Shown: positions 21,206 to 28,775 of the stretch, piece by piece
Numbering within the stretch: the stretch's first letter is position 1
Layout: each line of letters starts with the position of its first letter
Source: a virus
IMG/VR virus record: IMGVR_UViG_3300012931_000003
Location: 1 to 57,447 of that record
Strand: one strand, 5' to 3'
Length of the DNA stretch: 57,447 nucleotides
Notes under the pieces: generated by a model
The model's database searches: none
The model's input: only the letters and a program-made list of their open reading frames with translations
What the model was told of the DNA's origin: nothing
Made by a program: the position numbers and the translations under genes

Positions 21206-22477
21206 CTACCTCCTATCCTCAAATCTCAATCTATCTGGATTAAAAACAGCATCTATTGTGAAGCATGTTCCATTCCTAGACTTTGCCCTTATTATCTTGG
21301 TATCGTTAGACTCTCTTTCCCTGTGTAGAAATATCACATCGTCCGCATCCTGCTCTAATGATCCAGATTCTCTCAGCATAGAAAGTGTTGGTATTTCCCC
21401 CTCAGCTCCTCGCGTTAACTGGCTTAACACAAATACAGGCACATCTAATTCCCTTGCCAACCTCTTGCAAGCTCTGCTCACAATAGATATCTGCTCATGT
21501 CGTGGTAGTTTTGGTTGCTCAGAATCTATGAGGCCAATATAGTCCAGAATTATCATCTGACATTTATCATTACGAACCATGCGCCTTGATCTCGCCTGAA
21601 ACTGCGATAGTGTTAATCCATACTCGCAGTCATCAATAAATAATTTATCCTCTCCAGCGAGTTCGTTTCCTGCTATCATCATCTTCTCGAAAAAAGAAGT
21701 GGTGAGTGTGATCATTCCGCGAGATGATGTATCTGCCCCTGATTGAGTGCGCAATAATCTTCTCGCTAATTTAGTCCCACTCATTTCCAATGAGAAATAC
21801 CCTACGTTTTTCTTGTCGTAGAATATAGCATCTCTTGCTAGGTTGTTTAACGCAAATACCGTCTTACCAATACTTGTTCGTGCCCCGATTATTATGTATT
21901 CCCCATTCCCAAAAGACCCCAATTTGTCCTGAAGGTCTGAAAGCCTTGGCGTTATCCCTGGCAATACACCTCCTAATGCGTGCTCCTTCTCCATCTCTTC
22001 CAGGGCTGACATGAAGTGCTTCTTGAGTGGGGAGTACTCAGCATTCCCACCACTAAAAGATGCAGCATCCAAACCCCTCATAAGATCACTAAAAATATCC
22101 TGCGTATTCTCAGATACGTTTGCTATCCTGTTTGCAGCCTTTAATATTTCAGCCTTCATCCTTCTTCGAAATGACAGGCTTGTAAGTTCAAGAAAGAAAT
22201 AGTCTATATTTGCAGAGCTTGGTACCTTATCATATATTTCGAGAACCAATGGCAGTAATTCCTTATCTTTACTTTTCACTAGCTCTGAACACACAACACT
22301 CTGTGTTGGTTTATACCCTTTTGAGTGCAAGTCAATTATTATATTAAATATCTTCCTGTTATCTTCAATGACAAAGTCTTCGTCTTTTATGCGTCCTAAA
22401 TAGGTGTCAATAGTTGATGTATCTTGCATGAGCTGACTTAGAAATATCTGCTCATACTCCAAGTTGTAGAGTTCCAC
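21206..22477 (-). CDS. DnaB-like replicative helicase
   Basis: 423 residues from GTG 22477. RecA-like domain with Walker A GARTSIGKT (198-206), GYFSLEMSG, Walker B MIILDYIG (Asp 312), then VFVLSQLTRGAEG and LRESGSLEQDADDVIFLHR, all in the order found in DnaB. A helical N-terminal domain comes first. It unwinds DNA ahead of the replisome as a hexamer. The gene follows the initiator gene without a gap, a typical phage replication module. No primase gene is evident. Confidence 0.93.
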   Translation of the reverse strand: MELYNLEYEQIFLSQLMQDTSTIDTYLGRIKDEDFVIEDNRKIFNIIIDLHSKGYKPTQSVVCSELVKSKDKELLPLVLEIYDKVPSSANIDYFFLELTSLSFRRRMKAEILKAANRIANVSENTQDIFSDLMRGLDAASFSGGNAEYSPLKKHFMSALEEMEKEHALGGVLPGITPRLSDLQDKLGSFGNGEYIIIGARTSIGKTVFALNNLARDAIFYDKKNVGYFSLEMSGTKLARRLLRTQSGADTSSRGMITLTTSFFEKMMIAGNELAGEDKLFIDDCEYGLTLSQFQARSRRMVRNDKCQMIILDYIGLIDSEQPKLPRHEQISIVSRACKRLARELDVPVFVLSQLTRGAEGEIPTLSMLRESGSLEQDADDVIFLHRERESNDTKIIRAKSRNGTCFTIDAVFNPDRLRFEDRR

Positions 22478-23647
22478 TTACATCCCCTTAGCCATATTCT
22501 CTTTGAACGCTTTAAGTCTTTCGAATCCAGCTTCGGTGTCTTTGCGAAGTTGTTCCTTCTCAGCATCGGTGCCATATTTCATTATCTTAAAAGCCTCAAG
22601 CTCATCTCGCGTATCGTATCCGCAATTCTCGCAGATATATAATCCGCCATTCGCTTGCACAATACTTCCGCAGTTAGGGCAAGGCTTGGATCTCACCGTA
22701 ACTTTCTTAGCTCCTGGTTTAAGAAAAGTAGTGAATGGATTTGCTGATGTTAGATATCGCGATATTCCCTTCGCGAGAAATCCTTCGCATCCATACTCAA
22801 ATTGCTCATAGCTGTCTTTGTTGTCTTGAATAACCTTGAAGTTATTTATGGCGTCTTTTATCTCGAAAAACTTGTATACTGAAACGCCCTTAACTGCGTC
22901 GGCTGATTTTGCTGGAGGCCACTGAAGTGCGGGTAGGCGACACTCGGGCGTGACTTTTTTATCTTGCCAGTATTCACGAGCGAGTTCGAGCTTCTGTGCG
23001 GGTGTGGGTTCGTCGTCGGGAATGTCGTCGAACTCTTGGGGTTCCTGGGGCTCGTCGGGAGGGAAGGCGTTGCTGTAGTCGTCGGGACCGAAAGGGGAGT
23101 CGTTGCGAATGTCTGGCTCTTGAGGCGTTTCGATTTTTGGTACCGTACTGTGAGATGTATCCGTATCCTTATCCAGATCAAATTCCAAGTCCGAATTCAG
23201 ATAGCTCGGGCGATAGTCGGCGGTAGGTGTAGGAACCTGTACGGTATGTATATCATATAGGTTTGTATCTATAGGGTACTGGTATCCTACCTGAAGCAAT
23301 AGAGATATTATATCTTTTGGAGTAGAAAACAGGCACTTGTCGATGCCTTCTTTGATTGTTTTCTTGTTCTGCCACTTTTGATGTTTCGGCCATGAAGGGA
23401 GCACGATCCACCCATTAAAATAAAAACACTTCTTGCTTGACTTAAATTTTGATAAAATTATTCCAATAGCATCTTTATTGAAACCAGTATCGAAAGACAT
23501 CCTGTCTATTGTTATCTTATACACGCCAGCTATATTAGTCAGCGTGTTAGTCATCAAATAAAGATACAAGAACTTTTCATTAGGATTAAGCGTCCTGATC
23601 CAATCATCATCCCAAAAGCTTGTGGAAATGTATCTCTGTGTTGACAT
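22478..23647 (-). CDS. Phage replication initiator/organiser-like protein
   Basis: 389 residues. N-terminal 110 residues (FWDDDWIRTLNPNEKFLYLYLMTN, FYFNGWIVLPSWPKHQ) have the look of phage replisome organisers with a winged-helix domain. A long acidic Pro-rich linker follows (about 160-220). Near the C-terminus CPNCGSIV and CENCGYD make a four-Cys zinc ribbon. Adjacent to the DnaB-like gene, it probably binds an origin and loads the helicase. The candidate origin at 18929-19562 is a natural partner, but no interaction is shown. Confidence 0.75.
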   Translation of the reverse strand: MSTQRYISTSFWDDDWIRTLNPNEKFLYLYLMTNTLTNIAGVYKITIDRMSFDTGFNKDAIGIILSKFKSSKKCFYFNGWIVLPSWPKHQKWQNKKTIKEGIDKCLFSTPKDIISLLLQVGYQYPIDTNLYDIHTVQVPTPTADYRPSYLNSDLEFDLDKDTDTSHSTVPKIETPQEPDIRNDSPFGPDDYSNAFPPDEPQEPQEFDDIPDDEPTPAQKLELAREYWQDKKVTPECRLPALQWPPAKSADAVKGVSVYKFFEIKDAINNFKVIQDNKDSYEQFEYGCEGFLAKGISRYLTSANPFTTFLKPGAKKVTVRSKPCPNCGSIVQANGGLYICENCGYDTRDELEAFKIMKYGTDAEKEQLRKDTEAGFERLKAFKENMAKGM

Positions 23648-23663
23648 TATAAACCATCCTAAA

Positions 23664-23846
23664 TTATTCTACTATTTCCACTCTAGTTGATTCGTTAATC
23701 CTCGGAAGCCTTCTGGGGATTCCACACTCGTCGAGAGCCCGGTATAAAGCGTATGTGGTTATTCCGTAATATTCGCAAAGTTCCGACACTGATTTTTCTT
23801 GATACTGCCTTAAAAGTTCTTCCTTGGTTATCTTAACCTTCTTCAT
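23664..23846 (-). CDS. Small helix-turn-helix protein
   Basis: 60 residues. ITKEELLRQYQEKSVSELCE and YYGITTYALYRALDECG fit a helix-turn-helix of the recombinase/transposase-like type. GGAGG precedes ATG 23846. First gene of the replication operon, so it may regulate it. Confidence 0.7.
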   Translation of the reverse strand: MKKVKITKEELLRQYQEKSVSELCEYYGITTYALYRALDECGIPRRLPRINESTRVEIVE

Positions 23847-23870
23847 TTATAGCCCTCCGTGTTAATTGTA

Positions 23871-23899
23871 ATCATAATTCAGATTACGAAACCGGTCAA
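23871..23899 (-). promoter_or_regulatory. Promoter of the replication operon
   Basis: Minus strand TTGACC (23899-23894), 17 bases, TATGAT (23876-23871). Faces the HTH, initiator and DnaB-like genes. Confidence 0.8.
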
Positions 23900-23908
23900 T
23901 ACCAGATC

Positions 23909-23940
23909 AAATAAAAATAGCCCACCCTCCGGCAGGCTAT
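23909..23940 (-). terminator. Rho-independent terminator
   Basis: ATAGCC pairs with GGCTAT on the minus strand, followed by TTTTATTT. Just downstream of the 23960 gene and upstream of the replication promoter. Confidence 0.75.
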
Positions 23941-23959
23941 ATAAACTTACTTGAATATA

Positions 23960-24379
23960 TCAGAAGGGCTGCTCATTCCTCTGGATATCCTCCCCATCCT
24001 CCGTAAACTCCACCCTCACGTCGTCCTTCCGGCAGGCGCAGGTAATCGCCAACACCTCGAATGTCTGCCCTGGATTCATCGCCGCGAGGCGCTTTGCCTC
24101 ACATATCGCATCACTATGCATCCTGTGAACCACCTTCGGCGGAATCGAGCGGTCAGAATTGAACACGTAGTAACCCTTGTTAAGATCTGCCATCTTCTTC
24201 TCCTTTTCTTCTTGTCTTAACTCTGCGGTATATCTTTCCACATCAGACAAACAAAAAATTGTTTTGTGTATGGTTCCTGCTCCTGGACATTTGCAGTAAT
24301 AATAACAAAATCCTTTTATTCCATATCCAAAATATAGTGGATTACATTGCTCTCCACATCTTTGGCAATATAACTTCAA
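23960..24379 (-). CDS. Zinc-finger protein, possibly two products
   Basis: 139 residues from TTG 24379 with GGAGG upstream. CQRCGEQC plus CYYYCKC form a zinc site in the first 35 residues. At residue 63 an ATG (MADLNKGYYV) is preceded by AAGGAGAAG, an excellent internal ribosome site, so a 77-residue C-terminal product may also be made. The second part has HRMHSDAICEAKRLAA and CAC. Function unknown. Confidence 0.65.
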   Translation of the reverse strand: MKLYCQRCGEQCNPLYFGYGIKGFCYYYCKCPGAGTIHKTIFCLSDVERYTAELRQEEKEKKMADLNKGYYVFNSDRSIPPKVVHRMHSDAICEAKRLAAMNPGQTFEVLAITCACRKDDVRVEFTEDGEDIQRNEQPF

Positions 24380-24382
24380 TTC

Positions 24383-24697
24383 CTACCTCCTATTCTTTTC
24401 CTTCGCATTGATCTCAGCCGCCCTATTAATCTCATCCTGCTTCTTGCAAAGCTTCAAAAAATCTTCCTTGAATGATATAACTGGCCCGTTTTTTCTATTT
24501 ATTGGAACAACTCCAAACATATCCAAAGCCGTGGAAAATGCCAGTGCGTCTACCACATGCTCAACGCACACCATTTTTTTACCAATTGACGCCACGGATC
24601 TCTTCCCGCAAGCCTTCAATTCTTTTGACTCATTATCCCACTCTTCAAAATCACATACCCTATCAGAGTCTCCATACTTCAAAATATTGGCTTTCAT
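24383..24697 (-). CDS. Hypothetical protein
   Basis: 104 residues from ATG 24697 (MKANILKYGDSD) with GGAG upstream; a GTG six bases earlier lies on that site. Contains Cys at CDFEEW, ACGKRS and MVCVEHV, a possible metal site, and a helical Lys-rich end. No family. Confidence 0.65.
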   Translation of the reverse strand: MKANILKYGDSDRVCDFEEWDNESKELKACGKRSVASIGKKMVCVEHVVDALAFSTALDMFGVVPINRKNGPVISFKEDFLKLCKKQDEINRAAEINAKEKNRR

Positions 24698-24728
24698 AGG
24701 CACTCCAAAATAGACAGTTGTCTATATG

Positions 24729-24878
24729 CTATGTTGTTGAATTTAAATGATCTCGAAGCCATTCAGCATCTACCAGATTGTCGCAGTCAAATGACCTTTT
24801 CCCGTTGGTTACAGTCCATCTCTGCCAAAAACCTTCATCTCCGGGGCCTGTGTCGTTATCATATTCAACATTCCACAT
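24729..24878 (-). CDS. 49-residue hypothetical protein
   Basis: MWNVEYDNDTGPGDEGFWQR..., acidic with three Trp (MWNVEY, EGFWQRWTVTNG) and SFDCDNLVDAEWLRDHL. GAGG precedes ATG 24878. The pattern is that of a small conserved phage protein. No family assigned. Confidence 0.6.
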   Translation of the reverse strand: MWNVEYDNDTGPGDEGFWQRWTVTNGKRSFDCDNLVDAEWLRDHLNSTT

Positions 24879-24884
24879 AAAAAA

Positions 24885-25289
24885 CTACCTCTCATATCTC
24901 ATCAAACTAGAATCCCACTTGTCGAACCTGTATCCTTTTCCGAGTAAAACTCCTTCCTCTATATGGAACTCGTTATTTACTGGTTTTTCAGGCTCTATCT
25001 TCTTTCCATCGTAATATCCTTCAGGGGCTTCACCCATAAATATAACCCATTTTTTATACTTAAAAGATCCGCCATTTCCAACGAATCCATCCTGCTTTCT
25101 CTTTTGCCTCAGAGATGTCTTGTTGGCTTTTGCGTCCAGAACAAGATGAGGATCGAGTCTTGCCCCGTTTATTGTAAGTTTGTCGGCCATGGCAGAAATG
25201 GACTTAGAAATAACAACCACTCCGTTGTCTATAGTCCAGCAGCATTTCGGATTTCCTCCGTGGCTTTTTACGTCAGCATTAGTGCCCAC
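24885..25289 (-). CDS. Hypothetical protein
   Basis: 134 residues from GTG 25289 with GGAGG upstream. Glycine-rich beta pattern (VVVISKSISAMADKLTING, KKWVIFMGEAPEGYYDG). Overlaps the transglycosylase gene by 11 bases. No family. Confidence 0.65.
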   Translation of the reverse strand: MGTNADVKSHGGNPKCCWTIDNGVVVISKSISAMADKLTINGARLDPHLVLDAKANKTSLRQKRKQDGFVGNGGSFKYKKWVIFMGEAPEGYYDGKKIEPEKPVNNEFHIEEGVLLGKGYRFDKWDSSLMRYER

Positions 25290-25785
25290 AGTATGCCTCC
25301 ATGTAGTGATTTATCATCTTTATGTAGTAATGGCATACGCCATGTTTATCAACCCAATTCGTACCTTTGTGATATGCGGAAAATGCAAGATCTTTATTTC
25401 TAAACTTGTCTAATTCTTCTTTGTATTCAAGTGCAGATATTCTGGTATAGTCATAAGGGTTATTGGGATTATACTCACCCCACTTTTTAACTCTCTCTGC
25501 GTGTATTTTTTTTGTCTCATGTAAACCCATAGGACTTACGTCTAGTTTATTTGGATGGTTCTTAAATTTCATCATTGAAGATTCTGCATAACAAATAGCA
25601 GCCAAGTCGAGAACTTCAACTTGTGCGTAATTGGCTGCCATGAAGAAAGCATCATAGTATTCTTCTTTAAGCAGCGGTATTTCTATTTTGCACATTTCTA
25701 TAAATATTTCGTATTTTACAAATGGATGATAAAGTTTAGCCGAGAACGTGAGAAGCGGAATTATTAGAAATAATAGCCTTCTCAA
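25279..25785 (-). CDS. Secreted lytic transglycosylase-like protein
   Basis: 168 residues from TTG 25785 (GAGG upstream). Signal-like start LLFLIIPLLTFSAK. ICYAESSMMKF supplies the catalytic Glu of SLT-type transglycosylases, then SPMGLHE, LAFSAYHKGTNWV and HYYIKMINHYM follow in the order of that fold. It would cleave glycan strands of peptidoglycan in the periplasm. Not in the lysis cassette; it may help DNA entry, lysis or superinfection control. Confidence 0.7.
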   Translation of the reverse strand: MRRLLFLIIPLLTFSAKLYHPFVKYEIFIEMCKIEIPLLKEEYYDAFFMAANYAQVEVLDLAAICYAESSMMKFKNHPNKLDVSPMGLHETKKIHAERVKKWGEYNPNNPYDYTRISALEYKEELDKFRNKDLAFSAYHKGTNWVDKHGVCHYYIKMINHYMEAYCGH

Positions 25786-25889
25786 ATTTACCTCAAACTT
25801 AGGGAGTCTTTCCTCCCTGCCAGCCGATAGCAGCTTCTAATCTGCGACAATAACCACAATGCCATCCTCATGGTATTCAAAACGCAGAT

Positions 25890-25962
25890 GCCCCCGCATT
25901 GATTTGAACAATGGACCCGCTGATTATGAGTCAGCCGCTCTAACCAACTGAGCTACAGGGGC
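25890..25962 (-). tRNA. tRNA-Met (anticodon CAT)
   Basis: Full cloverleaf on the minus strand: acceptor GCCCCTG/CGGGGGC, D-arm GCTCAG...GAGC, anticodon stem GCTGA/TCAGC with loop CTCATAA, T-arm CATTG-TTCAAAT-CAATG. No CCA encoded. A CAT anticodon can also belong to Ile tRNA with a modified C; this cannot be told from sequence. Confidence 0.95.
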
Positions 25963-26070
25963 TAAAAACAGAATAACACATCCGCCCCAAAACTGACAGT
26001 CTCAAGGCGGATAACTTGCATAGTGCCCATGCCCGTATAGTCACGGGCTACGATCTACCGATGCCGAAGG

Positions 26071-26343
26071 TTACGCGAGCGGGTTGAGGTCGCCCTGCTC
26101 GGGCGCAGCGGCGGACTGCTCGGCCTTCTTGCCGCGCGGCTTCTTCTCCCTGGTCACGTCGAGGGCGTCGATGAGCTTGTAGATCTTGTCCACGGTGGTC
26201 GTGGCGACTTCCGCGTACGAGCGGTCGCCGACGATGAAGGGCTTCGGGCCGTTCTCGTCGCCGTAGAGCATATCGGACTTCTTGACGGGCTTCTTGGAAA
26301 TGTCACAGACCTGCTCAGTGACTTTCTTGGTAATCGTTCCCAT
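26071..26343 (-). CDS. Hypothetical protein
   Basis: 90 residues from ATG 26343 (MGTITKKVTEQVCD) behind AGGAGG. Lys-rich, with GC-rich codons (CTCGGC type) that differ from nearby genes, and an Ala/Pro-rich tail. It lies between two tRNA genes. No family; codon use hints at high expression or recent arrival. Confidence 0.65.
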   Translation of the reverse strand: MGTITKKVTEQVCDISKKPVKKSDMLYGDENGPKPFIVGDRSYAEVATTTVDKIYKLIDALDVTREKKPRGKKAEQSAAAPEQGDLNPLA

Positions 26344-26393
26344 AGGAACCTCCTGAGAAATTTTCGAACACCAAATCAACGATCTGGTTTACC

Positions 26394-26479
26394 GGAGCCT
26401 GGAAGATTCGAACTTCCGTAACCATTGCTGGTTATACAGTTTTCAAGACTGCCACCTTCGGCCTCTCGGTCAAGGCTCC
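26394..26479 (-). tRNA. tRNA-Ser (anticodon TGA)
   Basis: Class II cloverleaf on the minus strand: acceptor GGAGCCT/AGGCTCC, anticodon stem GCAGT/ACTGT with loop CTTGAAA, a long variable arm, and T-loop TTCGAAT. Anticodon TGA reads UCA serine codons. Confidence 0.95.
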
Positions 26480-26493
26480 ATCTATAAAATAAA

Positions 26494-26578
26494 CCGGCAC
26501 TGGCGCCTGACCGGGCGATGGTCCATGTCACCCAGGCTGAATTTTTAGGACTTCCAGTGTGGCACTCTCCAATGCCGG
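26494..26578 (-). ncRNA. Candidate structured RNA next to tRNA-Ser
   Basis: On the minus strand CCGGCATTGG at the 5' end pairs with CCAGTGCCGG at the 3' end (one G-T pair), enclosing three internal stems (AGTG/CACT, GTCC/GGAC, CGCC/GGCG). A U-rich TTTATTTTATAG follows, then tRNA-Ser begins. It does not fold as a tRNA (no T-loop). It could be a small RNA, a tRNA processing leader or a terminator of unusual form. Confidence 0.4.
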
Positions 26579-26579
26579 T

Positions 26580-27008
26580 AGTATCCAAAATCAACCCCGG
26601 TTTCCACGGGGCCAGGAGTTTCACCTGTTGGCTCCTACGTTTCGGGCCGCTAAGCCTCGCCGGTAGGTATCACTCGTTGAATCGGTTTCTTTCCGTCTTG
26701 CGGTTTTCCGATCCATTGTTACCCATACGAATGGGTAGATATTTTCTACACGAAGATTCCCATCGGCAACGCAACTGCCTGCGTGGCGGTCACAAATTCT
26801 AGGCCGATTTATTGGGATGTATTAGGCCCGTTATGCGGAACGCACTAATTCATCTCCATATCTGTAGCAATTACTCTAAGCTGAGAGGGACCACTCTGTA
26901 AGGTTCCATAGTAATGGTCAGTTAATGCGTGGTAAACACCACGCCTTCCTGGGCTCCCAGGGATAAAGTCACTTCAATGTTGGCACCTCCCATCCACAGC
27001 GCTGCATG
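26580..27008 (-). other. Gene-poor stretch rich in stem-loops
   Basis: No convincing gene. Perfect short stems on the minus strand include TACCCAT/ATGGGTA with loop TCGT (26724-26741 area), GCGTGGT/ACCACGC with loop GTTT (26926-26943 area), CCTGG/CCAGG and CCCC/GGGG. Tiny frames occur but none has good codon use with a ribosome site. Transcription probably enters from 27290-27318. Confidence 0.45.
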
Positions 27009-27215
27009 TTAGGCCGCCCAACCGGGAACCACATTCCCGTGGTATGCCTTCCCAACTATGAGCCTGCGCCGGATCTTCCGGCAAGCGCTGGTAGCGTGAT
27101 CGGCTATGGCGTATTCAATGGCAACGGTTTTGAGACGCGTCACCTCAGGGATAACCGCGTCAATGGGAGCGGTAAAGAACGCCAGAAAGGCCGATGCAAC
27201 GCAAATCAGGATCAT
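27009..27215 (-). CDS. Small membrane-associated protein
   Basis: 68 residues, MILICVASAFLAFFTAPIDA at the start (one hydrophobic segment) and a basic C-terminus. GAGGAG precedes ATG 27215. First frame in the transcript starting near 27283. Confidence 0.5.
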   Translation of the reverse strand: MILICVASAFLAFFTAPIDAVIPEVTRLKTVAIEYAIADHATSACRKIRRRLIVGKAYHGNVVPGWAA

Positions 27216-27289
27216 GCAGACTCCTCATCTTTTTTTTACAGGGCAAATGTAAGTTGGACTGGCGCCAGCATCACTTACGTGACTTCTTG

Positions 27290-27318
27290 ATACTACACCT
27301 TCATAAATATATTGTCAA
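27290..27318 (-). promoter_or_regulatory. Sigma-70-type promoter
   Basis: Minus strand TTGACA (27318-27313), 17 bases, TAGTAT (27295-27290). The leader that follows contains GTAAGT/ACTTAC around the palindrome CTGGCGCCAG, a likely RNA stem. Confidence 0.8.
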
Positions 27319-27575
27319 TCTTTTTCTTCTTGTTTTGAAAAGTTTTTTATTCCGGCATTTATGAATGCTTTATTAGCAGCCTTTTCCATCTTCTCAAGAA
27401 CGTCTTCCATTGTAACTATTGATTCTCGCTTGCGAGGAGTCATCTTTCCTAGGAACCAGTTTTTGTATGTGTTAATATGTACTCCGAGATATACGGCTGC
27501 TTCTTCTTGAGAAAAGCCAGCAAGGCCCTGGAGTCGAATAAGCTTGTCTTGAAACTCGCTATTCTTTGACTTCAT
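27315..27575 (-). CDS. Helix-turn-helix (Xre/Cro-type) protein
   Basis: 86 residues. GFSQEEAAVYLGVHINTYKN is a clear helix-turn-helix. It shares its promoter with the 27798 gene and lies opposite ssb, so it may repress one or both directions. The end overlaps the -35 box of the tRNA-region promoter. Confidence 0.8.
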   Translation of the reverse strand: MKSKNSEFQDKLIRLQGLAGFSQEEAAVYLGVHINTYKNWFLGKMTPRKRESIVTMEDVLEKMEKAANKAFINAGIKNFSKQEEKD

Positions 27576-27798
27576 ACTTCCTCACAAGATTCGCATAGTT
27601 CTTAGGCTCGTGCTCTTCATCAAGTCTGACCACAACGACACAGTCGCTTCCGAGGCCCCACCGGATAGCAAGAAAACACCCAGGAACTAGCTCTGCTTCG
27701 CTATAGGTTGAAAGTCTTGCATCTCCAGCGAAGCATTTTGCCGCTTTTTCAGCAAAAGCCACCTCTGCGTTTATCTCATCAACTCTGACTTGCCTCAT
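27559..27798 (-). CDS. Hypothetical protein
   Basis: 79 residues from ATG 27798 (MRQVRVDEINAEVAF) with AGGAGG upstream. Mixed alpha/beta (LVPGCFLAIRWGLGSDCVVVV). Overlaps the HTH gene by 17 bases. No family. Confidence 0.65.
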   Translation of the reverse strand: MRQVRVDEINAEVAFAEKAAKCFAGDARLSTYSEAELVPGCFLAIRWGLGSDCVVVVRLDEEHEPKNYANLVRKYEVKE

Positions 27799-27822
27799 TG
27801 CATGCCTCCTGTCTATTTTTCT

Positions 27823-27851
27823 ATAATACATGTCTTATTATGTTTTGTCTA
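27823..27851 (-). promoter_or_regulatory. Leftward promoter of the HTH unit
   Basis: Minus strand TAGACA (27851-27846), 17 bases, TATTAT (27828-27823). Divergent from and almost touching the ssb promoter; TTGTCTAC/GTTGACAA between them is an imperfect palindrome and possible operator. Confidence 0.6.
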
Positions 27852-27854
27852 CTG

Positions 27855-27883
27855 TTGACAACATCCTTTCTATATGATACCTT
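27855..27883 (+). promoter_or_regulatory. Rightward promoter of ssb
   Basis: TTGACA at 27855-27860, 17 bases, TACCTT at 27878-27883. The -10 is weak; GATACC at 27876 is an alternative. Confidence 0.55.
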
Positions 27884-27901
27884 GTTCTAACGGAGGAAAA
27901 G

Positions 27902-28336
27902 ATGGCAGACATCAACCATGTAACCATAGTAGGAAGACTAACCAGGGACGCCGAACTCAATTACACAGCCACCGGTCAGCCGGTATGCAAATTTTCCATT
28001 GCCGTTAACCGACAGAGAAAAGAAGGAGATAAGTGGGTCGATGAGGCCAGCTTTTTCGATGTAACCCTATGGGGGAAGCGCGGAGAATCTGTGAACCAGT
28101 ACTTATTGAAGGGTAAACAGATCGGTGTTGAAGGGGAACTTCGCCAGGACCGATGGATTAAGGAAGGTCAGAACCGATCCAAAGTGGAAATCATGGCTAC
28201 CAACGTCCAACTTCTGGGCGGTGGAAATAAGGACTCGCAGTCTTCGCCTTCTGCTCAGCCGGAAAAGAGCGCAAACGCGTCGTCAACTGCTAGCGGCAAT
28301 TCCGACGAAGGATTTGCAGACGAAATTCCGTTCTGA
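27902..28336 (+). CDS. ssb: Single-stranded DNA-binding protein
   Basis: 144 residues with an OB fold: NHVTIVGRLTRDAELNYT, FSIAVNR, FFDVTLWGKRGE, GEL near the expected spacings, then a disordered Gln/Ser-rich linker and the acidic tip FADEIPF that binds replication partners. It protects ssDNA during replication and recruits helicases, nucleases and polymerase. GGAGG precedes ATG 27902. First gene of the recombination block. Confidence 0.96.
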   Translation: MADINHVTIVGRLTRDAELNYTATGQPVCKFSIAVNRQRKEGDKWVDEASFFDVTLWGKRGESVNQYLLKGKQIGVEGELRQDRWIKEGQNRSKVEIMATNVQLLGGGNKDSQSSPSAQPEKSANASSTASGNSDEGFADEIPF

Positions 28337-28343
28337 TATTGTC

Positions 28344-28775
28344 ATGCAAAAAAACCGCCGTTATTGCTTGGTAGTAATACTTCCCCAGGTTTCCTTTGAG
28401 AAGCTTGGGGAGATTTGTACTAAATACAATATACTCAATCCAAAAAACCAGAATTACCCAAACGTATCCGACATCATTCGCATGATGCTTTACTACCAAA
28501 TACGTCTAAATAAAGTCAAATGTCTTTCGCCAGTTGATACTTCTCATAGATTCAAGCAGCTTTTAGACTCCATTGGTTTCGATAAAATAGAATTCAAGCC
28601 AATGAAGGATGACATAGGCCGAGATAAATGTGAAGAAAGAAGAACCATAAGAGTTACAGATTACTTGCACGAATCAGTCCTGGCTCTTTCCGATCTCTTG
28701 AAAGTGGATTACGGCGACATTGTAAGATGTTGCGCCGACTTTATTATTACTGCGTATAATGGAGGCATAAAATGA
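28344..28775 (+). CDS. Hypothetical protein
   Basis: 143 residues from ATG 28344 (MQKNRRYCLVVILPQ), the first start after ssb; a longer open reading extends back into ssb and is rejected. Mostly helical with EERRTIRVTDYLHESVLAL. No family. Confidence 0.65.
   Translation: MQKNRRYCLVVILPQVSFEKLGEICTKYNILNPKNQNYPNVSDIIRMMLYYQIRLNKVKCLSPVDTSHRFKQLLDSIGFDKIEFKPMKDDIGRDKCEERRTIRVTDYLHESVLALSDLLKVDYGDIVRCCADFIITAYNGGIK

Noticed and set aside
26376-26624. 82-codon minus-strand frame running through tRNA-Ser
   Set aside because: It would translate the whole tRNA gene; the tRNA is certain, so this frame is not a gene.
26580-27008. tmRNA, RNase P RNA or group I intron
   Set aside because: No tRNA-like ends with a tag frame, no RNase P core motifs and no intron core helices were recognised by eye.
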